A stretch of DNA of 64,000 nucleotides from Brachybacterium sp. P6-10-X1 (GTDB lineage Bacteria > Actinomycetota > Actinomycetes > Actinomycetales > Dermabacteraceae). Both the position numbers and the translations under genes were made by a program. Where the stretch lies: assembly GCF_001969445.1 (NCBI RefSeq), contig NZ_CP017297.1, positions 3,906,001 to 3,970,000 on the forward strand. The letters run 5' to 3'. The notes under the pieces are model-generated. The model ran no database searches. It was not told the origin of the DNA and worked only from the letters and a program-made list of their open reading frames with translations. This document shows, in pieces, positions 40,792-49,503 of the stretch. Within the stretch, counting starts at the first letter, position 1. Every line of letters begins with the position of its first letter.

Positions 40792-40942
40792 CCACCGCTC
40801 CTTCTCGAAAGCTGACCTGCCCATCCTGACACCGCACTGGTCCGATGCGGGGAACGCCGGCGCCCTTGATACCCGCGGCCGGCCCGACGCGGCGGAGCGC
40901 ACTCCGCCTCGTCCGTCGGCCGGGGCCGGGAACATGCTCCGC

Positions 40943-41128
40943 ATGGACCGGAGAATCAGCATCATCACCCTCGCCGTGCACGATCTCGCCGAGAGCCGCC
41001 GGTTCTCCCGGGACGGTCTCGGATGGAGCGCGGAGCTGGACGTCCCCTCCGACGGCTGCCGCTGCGAGATCGCGGTCGGCCCCGGCCCGATCGGAGAGCT
41101 GGTGCTCCCCGACGACGGGGGCTCGTGA
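40943..41128 (+). pseudogene. Truncated VOC/glyoxalase-like gene
   Basis: A 61-codon frame starting MDRRISIITLAVHDLAESRR, FSRDGLGWSAELDVP. This matches the first beta-alpha unit of VOC-superfamily proteins (ITLGVxDLxxSxxFYxxLGW). The second half of the fold is missing; normal proteins of this type have 120-140 residues. Only three bases separate its stop from the stop of the convergent YdcF-like gene, so the rest was probably lost when the two ydcF copies came to flank it. Confidence 0.65.
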
Positions 41129-41131
41129 GCC

Positions 41132-42157
41132 TCAGCTGCTCGGGACGACCTGGGCGACCAGCAGCGCGACGAGAGCCGCCGTCACGGGGACCAGCGCCGC
41201 GATCCAGCGCTTCCGGCGCCACAGGGTGATGACGAACTCGCGCAGCGTCGCGGTGGGCAGGTAGGACAGGGCTGTCGGACCACCGATCACCTGGTCGTCG
41301 AACCCGAGCCCGCGCGCCAGGAGCGCGGCGCGGAACGCGTGATACCGGCTGGTGGCGATGATGTAGGGGCCCTGGTGGCCGGCCCGGTCGAGGAGGGCGT
41401 GCGAGAGGACCAGGTTCTCCTCGGTGGTGCGGGCGGCCGTCTCGGTGCGGACACGACCGGCCGGCACCCCGGCCACCGCGACCAGATACGCGGCCATGGC
41501 GGTGGCCTCGGCGGGGTTCACCGCGTCACCCTTGCCGCCGGAGGGCACCAGCAGCGGATCGATCCCGAGGGTGAGGAGTCGCTCGCGCTCCGCGACGGCG
41601 CGATCGAGGCGACTGCGCAGCAGGGGAGGGATGCGGCCGTCGAACAGGACGGAGCCCAGGATGATGATCCCCGTGCTCTCCCGGGGCGAGGGGAGCACCT
41701 GGTAGGGGACCGTGGCGCCCAGGTACACGAGGAAGGCGAGTCCCAGGTGCGCGGCGATCACTCCGCCCGCGATCCCGATGCCGATCCCGAGCGGCGTCCC
41801 GGTGCCCACCAGGGCGAGGACGGCCCAGGGCGCGACCAGCAGCGCGATCCCGCCGAGCCCCGAGGAGAGCCGCCCGAGAGGGCCGCTCTCGAGCGGGGGG
41901 ACCACCGCGGCGCCGACGACCACCGTGACGCCCAGGGTGAGCGCGCCGAGCAGGCCGAGGGCGCCTCCGGCCAGGAGCAGTGCCTCGCCGGCGGGGCGCT
42001 GCCCGCAGAGCAGGAGGGTGAGCAGCGCGATGCACGCGTGGACGGCCAGCAGCAGGACGAACCCCGTGCGCAGCCGGCGCCGATCCTGCCGGAACAGCAG
42101 CAGGTAGGCCGCCCACCACAGCACCACCGCGGCCATCACACCCAGCACACCCAGCAC
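41132..42157 (-). CDS. YdcF-like (DUF218/SanA superfamily) membrane protein, paralogue 2
   Basis: A 341-residue paralogue of the protein at 39775-40791, co-linear over its whole length. It has WWAAYLLLFRQDRRRLRTGF, hydrophobic helices to about residue 160, then TGIIILGSVLFDGRIPPLLRSRLDRAVAERERLLTLGIDPLLVPSGGKGD, TEENLVLSHALLDRAGHQGPYIIATSRYHAFRAALLARGLGFDDQVIGG (quoted in part as ATSRYHAFRAALLARGLG) and a terminal REFVITLWRRKRW. GTG 42157 with GGAGG upstream fits the paralogue start; a longer frame from ATG 42190 is possible. Two copies with a truncated gene between them suggest an old tandem duplication. Confidence 0.85.
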   Translation of the reverse strand: MLGVLGVMAAVVLWWAAYLLLFRQDRRRLRTGFVLLLAVHACIALLTLLLCGQRPAGEALLLAGGALGLLGALTLGVTVVVGAAVVPPLESGPLGRLSSGLGGIALLVAPWAVLALVGTGTPLGIGIGIAGGVIAAHLGLAFLVYLGATVPYQVLPSPRESTGIIILGSVLFDGRIPPLLRSRLDRAVAERERLLTLGIDPLLVPSGGKGDAVNPAEATAMAAYLVAVAGVPAGRVRTETAARTTEENLVLSHALLDRAGHQGPYIIATSRYHAFRAALLARGLGFDDQVIGGPTALSYLPTATLREFVITLWRRKRWIAALVPVTAALVALLVAQVVPSS

Positions 42158-42231
42158 TGCGCTCCCCCTCCGACGGTCATCAGGGGACATCCTGGCACCC
42201 CGGGGGCGCAGGAGCCTGCACCCCCTGCGCG

Positions 42232-43668
42232 TCAGCTCCGGACGTCGGCCGCGGCGAACGGGGAGAGGTGGCGACCGATGTGGGCGGCGACCACGTCGGT
42301 GTGCTCGCCCTGGTGCGAGGCCACCACGTCGAGGAAGCGGTCGTGGATCGAGGCGCCGGCGGCATCGGTGCCGCTGAGCGAGTCGCCGTAGCCCACGTGC
42401 AGGATCTGGCGGGCGTCGGCCGATCGGATCAGATCCACCAGGTCCACGCCGGCCAACGAGGTGGGGGTGCGGTCCTCGTGGGCCGAGACCTGGTAGCTGG
42501 CGCGCGCCTTGACGTAGGAGGCGCGGGAGATGCCCCAGATCGCCCCGAACAGCTCCGGCTCGTGGGCGGCGACGATCTCGAGGCCGCACAGGTAGCTGGT
42601 TCCCGAGGTCTTCAGATGCACGTGCCCCTGCGTGGCCTGGACGCACAGAGGGTAGATGGAGTACTTGTCCGAGCCGGAATGCAGGGAGATCCGGTACCCG
42701 CCGAACTGCTCGGAGATCGCATGATGCGCCTCGAGGTTCGTGCGCAGCTCCTCGGCGTCCCCGAGGAAGTCCAGGCCCTTCTCGAAGCCGTCCACGTAGC
42801 GGGGGGCGAAGCTGAACCAGCTCGCCCCCAGGCGCGTGAGCTCGGAGGCGAGGTAGTAGTGCTCGAAGAAGGTGGTCTGCCAGGCCGTCTCGTCGACCGC
42901 GATCTCGATCTCCACCTCGTGCCGGGCGTGCTCGGTGACATGGCGGTACAGATCCATCGCTTCGACCACCGCGCGGCCGTACTTCACCGCGGCGGTCAGG
43001 ACGTCGCGCTCGGTGACCTCGAACTGCGAGTGACCGACGTCCAGGGTCATCCCGGCGTAGCGCGTCGTGAGATCGGCGAGGGAGTCCTCGAGCTGGTCCC
43101 AGGGCAGCGCCTCGGCGTCGGCCCTCGTGATCCCGCCGGTCGTATCGGCGACCAGGTCCCCGGGATCGAGGGTGAACATCGTGAAGCCGGCCTCGAGGCC
43201 GCGGTCGATGCCCTCGGTGGTCTTGATGTGGTCGCAGTCGGCGCCGAAGCCCCCCTCCCACCCGGCCTCCACCAGCCCGAAGACGGCGTCGTCCAGGACC
43301 GTGCGGGCGCTGCGGCCCAGCCGGTCCATCTCGCGGATCGACTGCTGGGCGAGCACAGGCATCACACCGGTGCCCTCGGTGGCGAAGGCGCGGACCTGGC
43401 CGGGGGTGGCGAGCCCGGTGCGGTCGCCGGTGCCGACGGAGGTGCGGTGCCCGCTGATCAGCCGGGGACGCAGGACCTCGAAGGCGTCCTGCAGCGCCCG
43501 GGCGTTGGTGGTGGTCAGCGGACCGCTCAGCACGTGGCCGTCACCGCCCGCGGCGGCCTCGCCCTCGAATCCGGCCAGGGCGTCGGCCGAGGCGGCGGTC
43601 AGCTGCAGGGAGCGGGCGGGGCCGTCGTAGCGGATGCTCGCGGCCAGGGAGTCGGTGCGCAGGGTCAT
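42232..43668 (-). CDS. uxaE: Tagaturonate/fructuronate epimerase family protein
   Basis: A 478-residue protein of the UxaE (tagaturonate epimerase) family. Recognised pieces are PRLISGHRTSVGTGDRTGLATPGQVRA, VMPVLAQQSIREMDRLGRS, VFGLVEAGWEGGFGADCDHIKTTEGIDRG, GFTMFTLDPGDLVAD, LDVGHSQFEVT, YRISLHSGSDKYSIYP and HVHLKTSGTSYLCGLE. The known enzyme interconverts tagaturonate and fructuronate in hexuronate breakdown. A metal site is likely, from the His/Asp/Glu pattern. It lies 77 bp after a zinc dehydrogenase gene on the same strand, which makes a two-gene sugar-acid unit with a LacI regulator opposite. Confidence 0.75.
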   Translation of the reverse strand: MTLRTDSLAASIRYDGPARSLQLTAASADALAGFEGEAAAGGDGHVLSGPLTTTNARALQDAFEVLRPRLISGHRTSVGTGDRTGLATPGQVRAFATEGTGVMPVLAQQSIREMDRLGRSARTVLDDAVFGLVEAGWEGGFGADCDHIKTTEGIDRGLEAGFTMFTLDPGDLVADTTGGITRADAEALPWDQLEDSLADLTTRYAGMTLDVGHSQFEVTERDVLTAAVKYGRAVVEAMDLYRHVTEHARHEVEIEIAVDETAWQTTFFEHYYLASELTRLGASWFSFAPRYVDGFEKGLDFLGDAEELRTNLEAHHAISEQFGGYRISLHSGSDKYSIYPLCVQATQGHVHLKTSGTSYLCGLEIVAAHEPELFGAIWGISRASYVKARASYQVSAHEDRTPTSLAGVDLVDLIRSADARQILHVGYGDSLSGTDAAGASIHDRFLDVVASHQGEHTDVVAAHIGRHLSPFAAADVRS

Positions 43669-43745
43669 GGGGTTCTCCGATCGGAAGGGCGAGGGGTGGG
43701 AGGTGGAACGGGCGGTGCGGATCAACGGCGGATGCCGGGCGCGGA

Positions 43746-44798
43746 TCACGGGCCGGGCGGGAACTCCAGGAGCACCTTGACGTCCGCGGTCGACCCGGCG
43801 GCCGCGGCCTGCAGCGCCCCGGTCGCGGCGGTGAACGGCACCACGCTCGTGCGCAGCGGGGAGACCTCGACCTCGCCGGTCTCCAGCAGCTCGATGAGGG
43901 TCGGGAAGACGCCACGGCTGTTGCGGGAGCCGACGACGGTGAGCTCCTTCTTGATCAGGACGGACTGGTTGAAGGTGACCTCGGCGGTGCCGTTGCCGAT
44001 CAGGGCCAGGCTCGCGCCGACGGCCGCCGCCTCGATCGCATTGGTGAAGGAGACCGGCAGCCCCGTGGCCTCGCAGATCACGTCGAAGCCGTCGCCCTCG
44101 GTGGCCGTGCCCACCAGCTCCTGGATCGTGGTGGTGCTGAGATCGGCGATGCCGGCGGCGCCGAGGGAGGCGGCGAGCTCCAGGCGGCCCGGGACGATGT
44201 CGGCGATCCAGACCTCGGCGCCGTGGAGGCGGGCGGCCAGCAGGGTGAGCAGGCCGATCGCCCCGGCGCCGAGCACCAGCACCCGCTCGCCGGGGCCGAC
44301 CGCGGCGCGACGCACGGCGTGATAGCCGATCGAGAAGGGTTCGACCAGGGCCAGATCCCGGGGGTCGATCCCGTCGGCGCGGTGGAGGCGGTCCAGCGGC
44401 ATCGTCAGCAGCTCCTGGAAGGCCCCGTCGCGATGCACGCCCATGGTCTCGTTGTGCACGCAGGCGTTGACCAGGCCGCGGCGGCACGAGTAGCAGGTGC
44501 CGTCCTCGATGTACGGCACCCCGGTGACCAGGTCCCCGACCGCGAAGCCGGCGGTGTTCCCGGGGGCGTCACCCGACCCGTGGTCGCGGCCGCCCAGCTC
44601 CACGATCTCGGCGGAGAACTCGTGGCCGGGCACGCGGGGATAGGAGGCGAAGGGCTGGGTGCCGCGGAGGACCTGGACGTCCGAGCCGCAGATGCCCGCA
44701 TAGCGGACGCGCAGCAGCGCCTCCCCGGCGGCGGGCCGGGGCGCGGGGACCTCGGCCAGCTCGGCCGATCCCGGCCTGGTCACCTGCAGTGCTCTCAT
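43746..44798 (-). CDS. Zinc-dependent polyol/sugar-acid dehydrogenase (MDR)
   Basis: A 350-residue medium-chain dehydrogenase. Catalytic-zinc ligands Cys37 and His59-Glu60 are in GICGSDVQVL and VPGHEFSAEI. The NAD site is VLVLGAGAIGLLTLLAARL. The structural-zinc lobe reads EDGTCYSCRRGLVNAC, with Cys102, Cys105 and Cys113. The usual first Cys is replaced by Asp99, as in some relatives. Beside the uxaE-like gene it probably oxidises or reduces a hexonate (altronate, mannonate or gulonate), but this is inference. GGAGG precedes the ATG. The divergent LacI gene and operator-like palindromes upstream suggest repression. Confidence 0.8.
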   Translation of the reverse strand: MRALQVTRPGSAELAEVPAPRPAAGEALLRVRYAGICGSDVQVLRGTQPFASYPRVPGHEFSAEIVELGGRDHGSGDAPGNTAGFAVGDLVTGVPYIEDGTCYSCRRGLVNACVHNETMGVHRDGAFQELLTMPLDRLHRADGIDPRDLALVEPFSIGYHAVRRAAVGPGERVLVLGAGAIGLLTLLAARLHGAEVWIADIVPGRLELAASLGAAGIADLSTTTIQELVGTATEGDGFDVICEATGLPVSFTNAIEAAAVGASLALIGNGTAEVTFNQSVLIKKELTVVGSRNSRGVFPTLIELLETGEVEVSPLRTSVVPFTAATGALQAAAAGSTADVKVLLEFPPGP

Positions 44799-44880
44799 GA
44801 CGTCCTCCCTCCGCAGCAGTGCGCCTCCGGCAGCGCCCTCCCGGCTCGCGGCCCAGGAGCCGGCGGCGTGCCGCAACGAC

Positions 44881-44958
44881 GTAAACGATTGCATAGGATT
44901 CGCCCTCAGGGAACCCCCTTTCCATACCGTAGGATATGGCCGGGATGTAAAAGTTGCA
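44881..44958. promoter_or_regulatory. LacI-type operators in the lacI/dehydrogenase divergent region
   Basis: GTAAACGATTGCA (44881-44893) fits the LacI/GalR-family palindrome pattern TGNAANCGNTTNCA, with the central CG. A second, weaker match, TGTAAAAGTTGCA, is at 44946-44958, and CCATA/TATGG arms (44922-44926, 44935-44939) lie between. The stretch is visibly AT-richer than its surroundings and separates the two divergent starts (44798 and 45027). Autoregulation and repression of the sugar-acid genes are the natural reading. Confidence 0.6.
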
Positions 44959-45026
44959 GTGCGCGCTCGGGGGAGTCGATCACGACCGGGCCGGGAACAG
45001 GCCCGGGGGAGGTGAGGAGCGAGTCG

Positions 45027-46064
45027 ATGGCCATGACCCTGAAGGACGTCTCGGCCCGGGCGGGGGTCTCGGTCGCGACCGCCTCCCGCGCGTTCCAGCG
45101 ACCCGAGCTGGTCGGCACCGCCACCCGGGACAAGGTCCTCGCCGCCGCCGAGGAGCTCGGGTACGCCCCCAACCGCAGTGCCCGTGCTCTGATCACCGGC
45201 CGTGCCGGGGTCTACGGCGTGATCGTGCCGGACCTGGAGAACCCCTTCTTCCCGGCCGTGCTCAAAGGGGCCCAGGCCCGTGCCCACCAGCTCGGCTCGC
45301 AGCTGCTGATCACCGATGCGGGCGAGGTCCCGGAGGGGGAGCTGCCTCTGGTGCACACCCTCGCCGCCCAGGTCGACGGCATCGTGCTGTGCTCGAGCCG
45401 GATGGACGAGGACTCGTTGCGCCAGGCGGCCACGATGACCCCTCTCAGTCTCGTCAACCGTGTCTCCCCGGCCCTGCCGGGAGTGTTCGCGGATCCCGCC
45501 GAAGGGATCCCGGCAGCGCTGCGGCACCTGCAGCGCATGGGCCACCGCCGCATCGGCTACGTCGGCGGACCCGGCACCAGCCGGTCCGATGCGGTGCGGC
45601 GCACCGTGATCGAGCGGGTCTGCACCGGAGCGGGCCTGGAATGGACCGACATCGGTTCCTTCCCACCGTCGGTCGACGGCGGACGACGCGGCGCCGAAAG
45701 CGTGCTGCTGACCGATGTCACCGCCGTTCTCGTCTACAACGACGTCATGGCGCTGGCCCTGATGGAGCGCCTGCGCAGCTTCGGCGTCGGCGTGCCCGGC
45801 GACATCAGCGTGGTGGGCTGGGACGACATCGAGTTCTCCGCCCTGGTCACCCCGGGCCTCAGCACCGTCCGCGTGCCCCGCTACGACATGGGCGTCGCGG
45901 CCATCGATCTGGTGCACGAACGCGGCGCGCCCCCGACGGGCGCGCCCGCGACGGACCTGGTCCTGACGGCTGCGGCCCCGCCCGGCGCCGGACGCGCCCG
46001 CATCGGCCTGCCCACCCAGTTCGTGCCTCGCGGATCGACCGCGAAGGTCGCGGCCTCCGAGTAG
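45027..46064 (+). CDS. LacI-family transcriptional regulator
   Basis: A 345-residue repressor. The N-terminal helix-turn-helix MTLKDVSARAGVSVATASRAF and the hinge helix region NRSARALITGRAGVYGVIVPDL are canonical. The sugar-binding domain follows (GLE-type ENPFFPAVLKGAQARA, GIVLCSSRMDED, GHRRIGYVGGP, VLVYNDVMALALMERL, SVVGWDDIEFSALVTPGLSTVRVP). The ligand is probably an intermediate of the adjacent hexuronate-type pathway. GAGGTGAGGAG precedes the start. It reads away from the dehydrogenase-uxaE pair across a region with operator-like palindromes. Confidence 0.9.
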   Translation: MAMTLKDVSARAGVSVATASRAFQRPELVGTATRDKVLAAAEELGYAPNRSARALITGRAGVYGVIVPDLENPFFPAVLKGAQARAHQLGSQLLITDAGEVPEGELPLVHTLAAQVDGIVLCSSRMDEDSLRQAATMTPLSLVNRVSPALPGVFADPAEGIPAALRHLQRMGHRRIGYVGGPGTSRSDAVRRTVIERVCTGAGLEWTDIGSFPPSVDGGRRGAESVLLTDVTAVLVYNDVMALALMERLRSFGVGVPGDISVVGWDDIEFSALVTPGLSTVRVPRYDMGVAAIDLVHERGAPPTGAPATDLVLTAAAPPGAGRARIGLPTQFVPRGSTAKVAASE

Positions 46065-46074
46065 CCTGCCCACC

Positions 46075-46744
46075 ATGAGCGACCTCAGCACGCCGATCGG
46101 CGAGATCCCCGGCGTCGGCCGACCGGCGGCGCGAGCCCTCGCGGGGCAGGGGCTGACCACCCTCGGCTCCCTCGCCGGGGCGGACTGGGGCCTGCTGGCC
46201 TCTCTGCACGGCGTCGGCCCCGCCGCCGGGCGTCGGCTGCAGGCGGCCCTCGCCGAGCACGGCGAGACCCTGGCGCACCCGCCCGCTCCGCAGGGCCGCT
46301 CGGCCACGGTCACCCGCGGGAACACGGGGAAGAACGCCGCGGACCTGAGGACCCACGCGACCGCGGTGGACCCGGCCGAGCACGTCGCGGGCCTCGGTGC
46401 CCGACGCGCCCGCGAGGGCCATGTCCTCCTGGAGCTGTTCGGTGAGGCCACCGGCGCACCGGCGACCATGTGGGCCCACCATGATCGGCTACGGACAGAC
46501 CCACTACGTGTATGCGAGCGGCCGTGAGGGGGACACCTTCCACGTCGGCTTCAGCCCCCGGAAGGCGGACCTCGCCCTGTACGGGCTCGTGAACCTCCCG
46601 CGCACCGACGAGCTGCTGGGGCGGATGGGCAGGCATCGTCGCGGCGCCGGATGCGTGTGGGTGAAGAAGCTCGAGGACATCGACCTCGGCGTGCTGGCCG
46701 AGCTGGTCACCCACGCCTGGGAGACCGAGCCCGGCACCAGCTGA
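46075..46744 (+). pseudogene. HhH-DUF1801 protein split by a frameshift
   Basis: Frame 1 (46075-46527) encodes two helix-hairpin-helix units (IGEIPGVGRPAARALAGQGL and LASLHGVGPAAGRRLQAAL), a linker, and the start of DUF1801 (DPAEHVAGLGARRAREGH, LFGEATGAPATMW). It then turns out of frame. The rest of DUF1801 continues in the next frame from about 46475 to 46744: MIGYGQTHYVYASGREGD, FHVGFSPRKADLALYGLVN, LLGRMGRHRRGAGCVWVKKL. The break is at TGTGGGCCCACCATG; an expected TGGGGCCCC would restore the frame, so two bases appear lost in a G/C run. This could be a real mutation, a sequencing error, or (less likely) programmed slippage. Confidence 0.75.
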
Positions 46745-46988
46745 GAGCGCCCCGCAGGGCCCGTGCGCACCCGGGTCAGGACCACATGGTAGAAGGCGGC
46801 GACACGGCGTCGCATCGGGGACCCCGTGCCTCGCCCCGCTGGTGGTGCCGGGATGTGACGAGGCAGGCACAGTGGCCTCGCCCTCACCGGCGCGGGCCCG
46901 CTGGGCGCGGCCGACGGGACCGGCCTACGATGCCGCAGGCCCGCCGCGGACCTCACCACGAGGGGCGGGCGCCACGGAGAGGAGAGTC

Positions 46989-48743
46989 ATGGAGCTGCCC
47001 GAGCGCAGACGTCGGCGCGCAGAGCACGTCCCGGCGGCGCGGCGGACGTCGCGGTCCGGGGTGCTGATCGTCGCGATCGGCGCCCTGATGGTGCTCGTCC
47101 ACGCCGCCGGCTTCCTGGCCCTGATGACGCTCGAGGGACAGGACCATTCCCTCGTCACCGCGATCTACTGGGCGATCACCACCATGTCGACGCTCGGCTA
47201 CGGCGACATCACCTTCGACAGCGACGTGGGTCGCCTGTTCTCCCTGTGGGTCCTGCTCAGCGGGGTCGTCTACATGCTGGTGCTGCTGCCCTTCTTCGTC
47301 ATCCAGTACATCGTCACGCCCTGGCTGGACCGGCGTCGCACCACGCGCACCCCGCGCAAGGTCCCCGCAGCCCTGCAGGACCACGTCCTGCTGGTGGGCT
47401 CCGACGCCGTCACCCAGGCCTTCGCCGCCCGCGCCGAACGCTCGCAGGTGCCCGCCGTCCTCGTCGTCGAGGACCCGATCGAGGCCGGACGGATCCACGA
47501 CCAGGGTCGGCAGGTCGTCGTCGGCCCGCTCGACTCGGCGATGACCTACCGCAGCGCCGGGGCGGAACGGGCCCGCCTGGTCGTCTCCACGCTCTCGGAC
47601 ACCGCCAACACCAACGTCGCGTTCACCGTCCGTCAGGTCTGCGGCGACGTCCCGGTCGCGGTCACCGCGAGCAAACCCGTCTCCGTCGACGTGCTCGGCC
47701 TGGCCGGCTCCGACCACGTGCTCGAACTCGGCGCGGTGCTGGGCCGGGAGATGGCCTCCCGCGTGCTCGGATCGACGGGACGGGTCCATCGCATCGGCAG
47801 TTTCGGCGACACCTTCATCGCGGAGGCCGCCGCGCGGGACACCGCCCTGGTGGGCATGACCCTGGGGGAGGCCACCGAGAGCCTCCGCTCCTGCGTGCGG
47901 ATCCTCGCGATCATGCGCAAGGGGCGGCTGCGCCCGCTCAAGCCCGAGCTGCAGATCACGGCCACGACCGTGCTGATCCTCGCGGGGGAGCCGGACGAGC
48001 TCGCGGCCTATGACGCGCAGTTCCAGGTCCAGGAGCAGTCCGAGGACCCGGTGATCATCATCGGTGGGGGTCGGGTGGGACGCTCCGCATCGCGAGAGCT
48101 GACCGCGCAGGGGATCCCCAACACGATCGTCGAGCAGCTGCCGGGCCGGGTGGAGAACTCGTACTCGGCCCTCGAGGGGACCGCCTCCTACACGGTGGTC
48201 GACGGCGACGCCGCGGACCAGAGGGTCCTGCGGCGGGCGGGTCTCGACCGCGCGACCGCGGTGCTGGTGACGCCTCGGGACGACGACCTCAATGTGTATC
48301 TGACCCTGTTCTGTCGTCGTCTGCGCCCCGAGCTGCAGGTCGTCTCCCGCGCCACCTACGAGCGCAACGTCGCCACGCTGTACCGCGCGGGGGCGGACAG
48401 CGTGCTGTCCTACGCCACCATCGGCGCGACCGACCTGTGGAACCACGCCGGGCTCAGCCACCGTGTGCTGGTGGCCGAGGGCAACGAGCTGTTCCTGGCA
48501 CCCCGGCCGTCCTCGCTGGTCCGGCGGTCCGTGCGCAATTCCGAGGTGCACCGTCGCACCGGCTGCCACATCGTCGCCGTCGCCGAGGAGGACGGCACCC
48601 TCCGCTACGACAGCGAGTCGATCCCCTCGTCGCCCGGCAAGCTGCTGCTGCTCGGCGACCGCCACGCCGAACGGCTCTTCCGCCAGACGTACTTCAAGCG
48701 CCGTCGGCCGCGGCCGACGGGCCCTGTCGGGTCGGCCCGATAA
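46989..48743 (+). CDS. Potassium channel with two RCK (TrkA-N/TrkA-C) units
   Basis: A 584-residue channel. Two membrane helices (about 22-48 and 84-108) flank the pore with selectivity filter TLGYGD at 68-73 (YWAITTMSTLGYGDITF). The first TrkA-N/RCK domain starts near residue 130 (HVLLVGSDAVTQAFAARAER). A TrkA-C lobe follows (about 265-340). A second RCK starts near 353 (DPVIIIGGGRVGRSASREL) and is followed by another C-lobe to about 570. Tandem RCK domains on one chain suggest a two-ring gating assembly as in MthK or GsuK. The second Rossmann motif GGGRVG is intact; the first (VGSDAVT) is degenerate and may not bind nucleotide. AGGAGAG precedes the ATG. Confidence 0.88.
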   Translation: MELPERRRRRAEHVPAARRTSRSGVLIVAIGALMVLVHAAGFLALMTLEGQDHSLVTAIYWAITTMSTLGYGDITFDSDVGRLFSLWVLLSGVVYMLVLLPFFVIQYIVTPWLDRRRTTRTPRKVPAALQDHVLLVGSDAVTQAFAARAERSQVPAVLVVEDPIEAGRIHDQGRQVVVGPLDSAMTYRSAGAERARLVVSTLSDTANTNVAFTVRQVCGDVPVAVTASKPVSVDVLGLAGSDHVLELGAVLGREMASRVLGSTGRVHRIGSFGDTFIAEAAARDTALVGMTLGEATESLRSCVRILAIMRKGRLRPLKPELQITATTVLILAGEPDELAAYDAQFQVQEQSEDPVIIIGGGRVGRSASRELTAQGIPNTIVEQLPGRVENSYSALEGTASYTVVDGDAADQRVLRRAGLDRATAVLVTPRDDDLNVYLTLFCRRLRPELQVVSRATYERNVATLYRAGADSVLSYATIGATDLWNHAGLSHRVLVAEGNELFLAPRPSSLVRRSVRNSEVHRRTGCHIVAVAEEDGTLRYDSESIPSSPGKLLLLGDRHAERLFRQTYFKRRRPRPTGPVGSAR

Positions 48744-48782
48744 GGTGTGCGGAGCCGTCGCCCACCGTCCCCCAGGAGTGAC

Positions 48783-49256
48783 ATGACCGCCCCCGTGAAG
48801 CTCGCCGTCGGCGACCGCGCCCCCGAGTTCGATCTGCCCAGCGCCGGAGGCGGCCGGGTGAGCCTCGCGGAGCTGCGCGGGGCCCCGGCCCTGATCTGGT
48901 TCTACCCGGCGGCGAACACCTCGCTGTGCACGAAGCAGGCCTGCGACCTGCGCGACAACCATCAGCTGTTCACGGGTGCCGGATACCGCGTGGTGGGCAT
49001 CTCCCCGGACCCGGTCACGGAGCTGGACCGCTTCGTCGCCGAGCAGGACCTGCCGTACACCCTGGCCGGCGACGAGACCCACCAGGTCATGGAGGCCTAC
49101 GGGGCCTGGGGCGAGAAGAACATGTACGGCAGGACGGTCCAGGGCACGATCCGCTCGACGTTCGCCCTCGATGCCGAGGGCGTGCTGACCTTCGTGAAGT
49201 ACCGCGTGGGCACCCCGAAGCACATCGCGCTGCTGCAGGAGAAGCTCGGGCTCTGA
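48783..49256 (+). CDS. Peroxiredoxin, BCP/PrxQ type
   Basis: A 157-residue thiol peroxidase. The peroxidatic Cys49 and likely resolving Cys54 are in YPAANTSLCTKQACDLRD. This keeps the C-x4-C pair of the atypical BCP class, but replaces the usual TPGCT by NTSLCT. Other conserved parts are DRAPEFDLP, VVGISPDPV and TFALDAEGVLTFVKYRVGTPKH. It is expected to reduce hydroperoxides with thioredoxin. It follows the channel gene by 39 bp on the same strand. Confidence 0.88.
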   Translation: MTAPVKLAVGDRAPEFDLPSAGGGRVSLAELRGAPALIWFYPAANTSLCTKQACDLRDNHQLFTGAGYRVVGISPDPVTELDRFVAEQDLPYTLAGDETHQVMEAYGAWGEKNMYGRTVQGTIRSTFALDAEGVLTFVKYRVGTPKHIALLQEKLGL

Positions 49257-49407
49257 TCCCTGACGCCGCAGGAGCGACCTCGGCGCAGGCCGGCCCGCTG
49301 TGCGGTGGCGGTCCACACATGTGACGTGATCTGCCTGCTCCCGCTTTGGCGCACCCCCCGTGCTCCCGTATGCTGTTCCGGCATGCCCTGCCGAGCGCAC
49401 GGCATCA

Positions 49408-49496
49408 GGAGACGTGGCAGAGCGGCCGAATGCGCTCCCCTGCTAAGGGAGTAGGCGACCAACATCGCCTCGGAGGTTCAAATCCTCTCGTCTCCG
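49408..49496 (+). tRNA. tRNA-Ser (anticodon GCT)
   Basis: The acceptor stem GGAGACG pairs with CGTCTCC and is followed by discriminator G. The anticodon arm CTCCC-CTGCTAA-GGGAG gives anticodon GCT (serine). A long variable arm (TAGGCGACCAACATCGCCTC) and the T arm GGAGG-TTCAAAT-CCTCT complete the cloverleaf. CCA is not encoded. A strong hairpin follows directly. Confidence 0.95.
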
Positions 49497-49503
49497 CCCG
49501 ACG

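Noticed and set aside
46481-46744. Separate 87-residue gene starting at ATG 46481
   Set aside because: It has no ribosome-binding site and is exactly the missing second part of DUF1801, so a frameshifted single gene explains it better.
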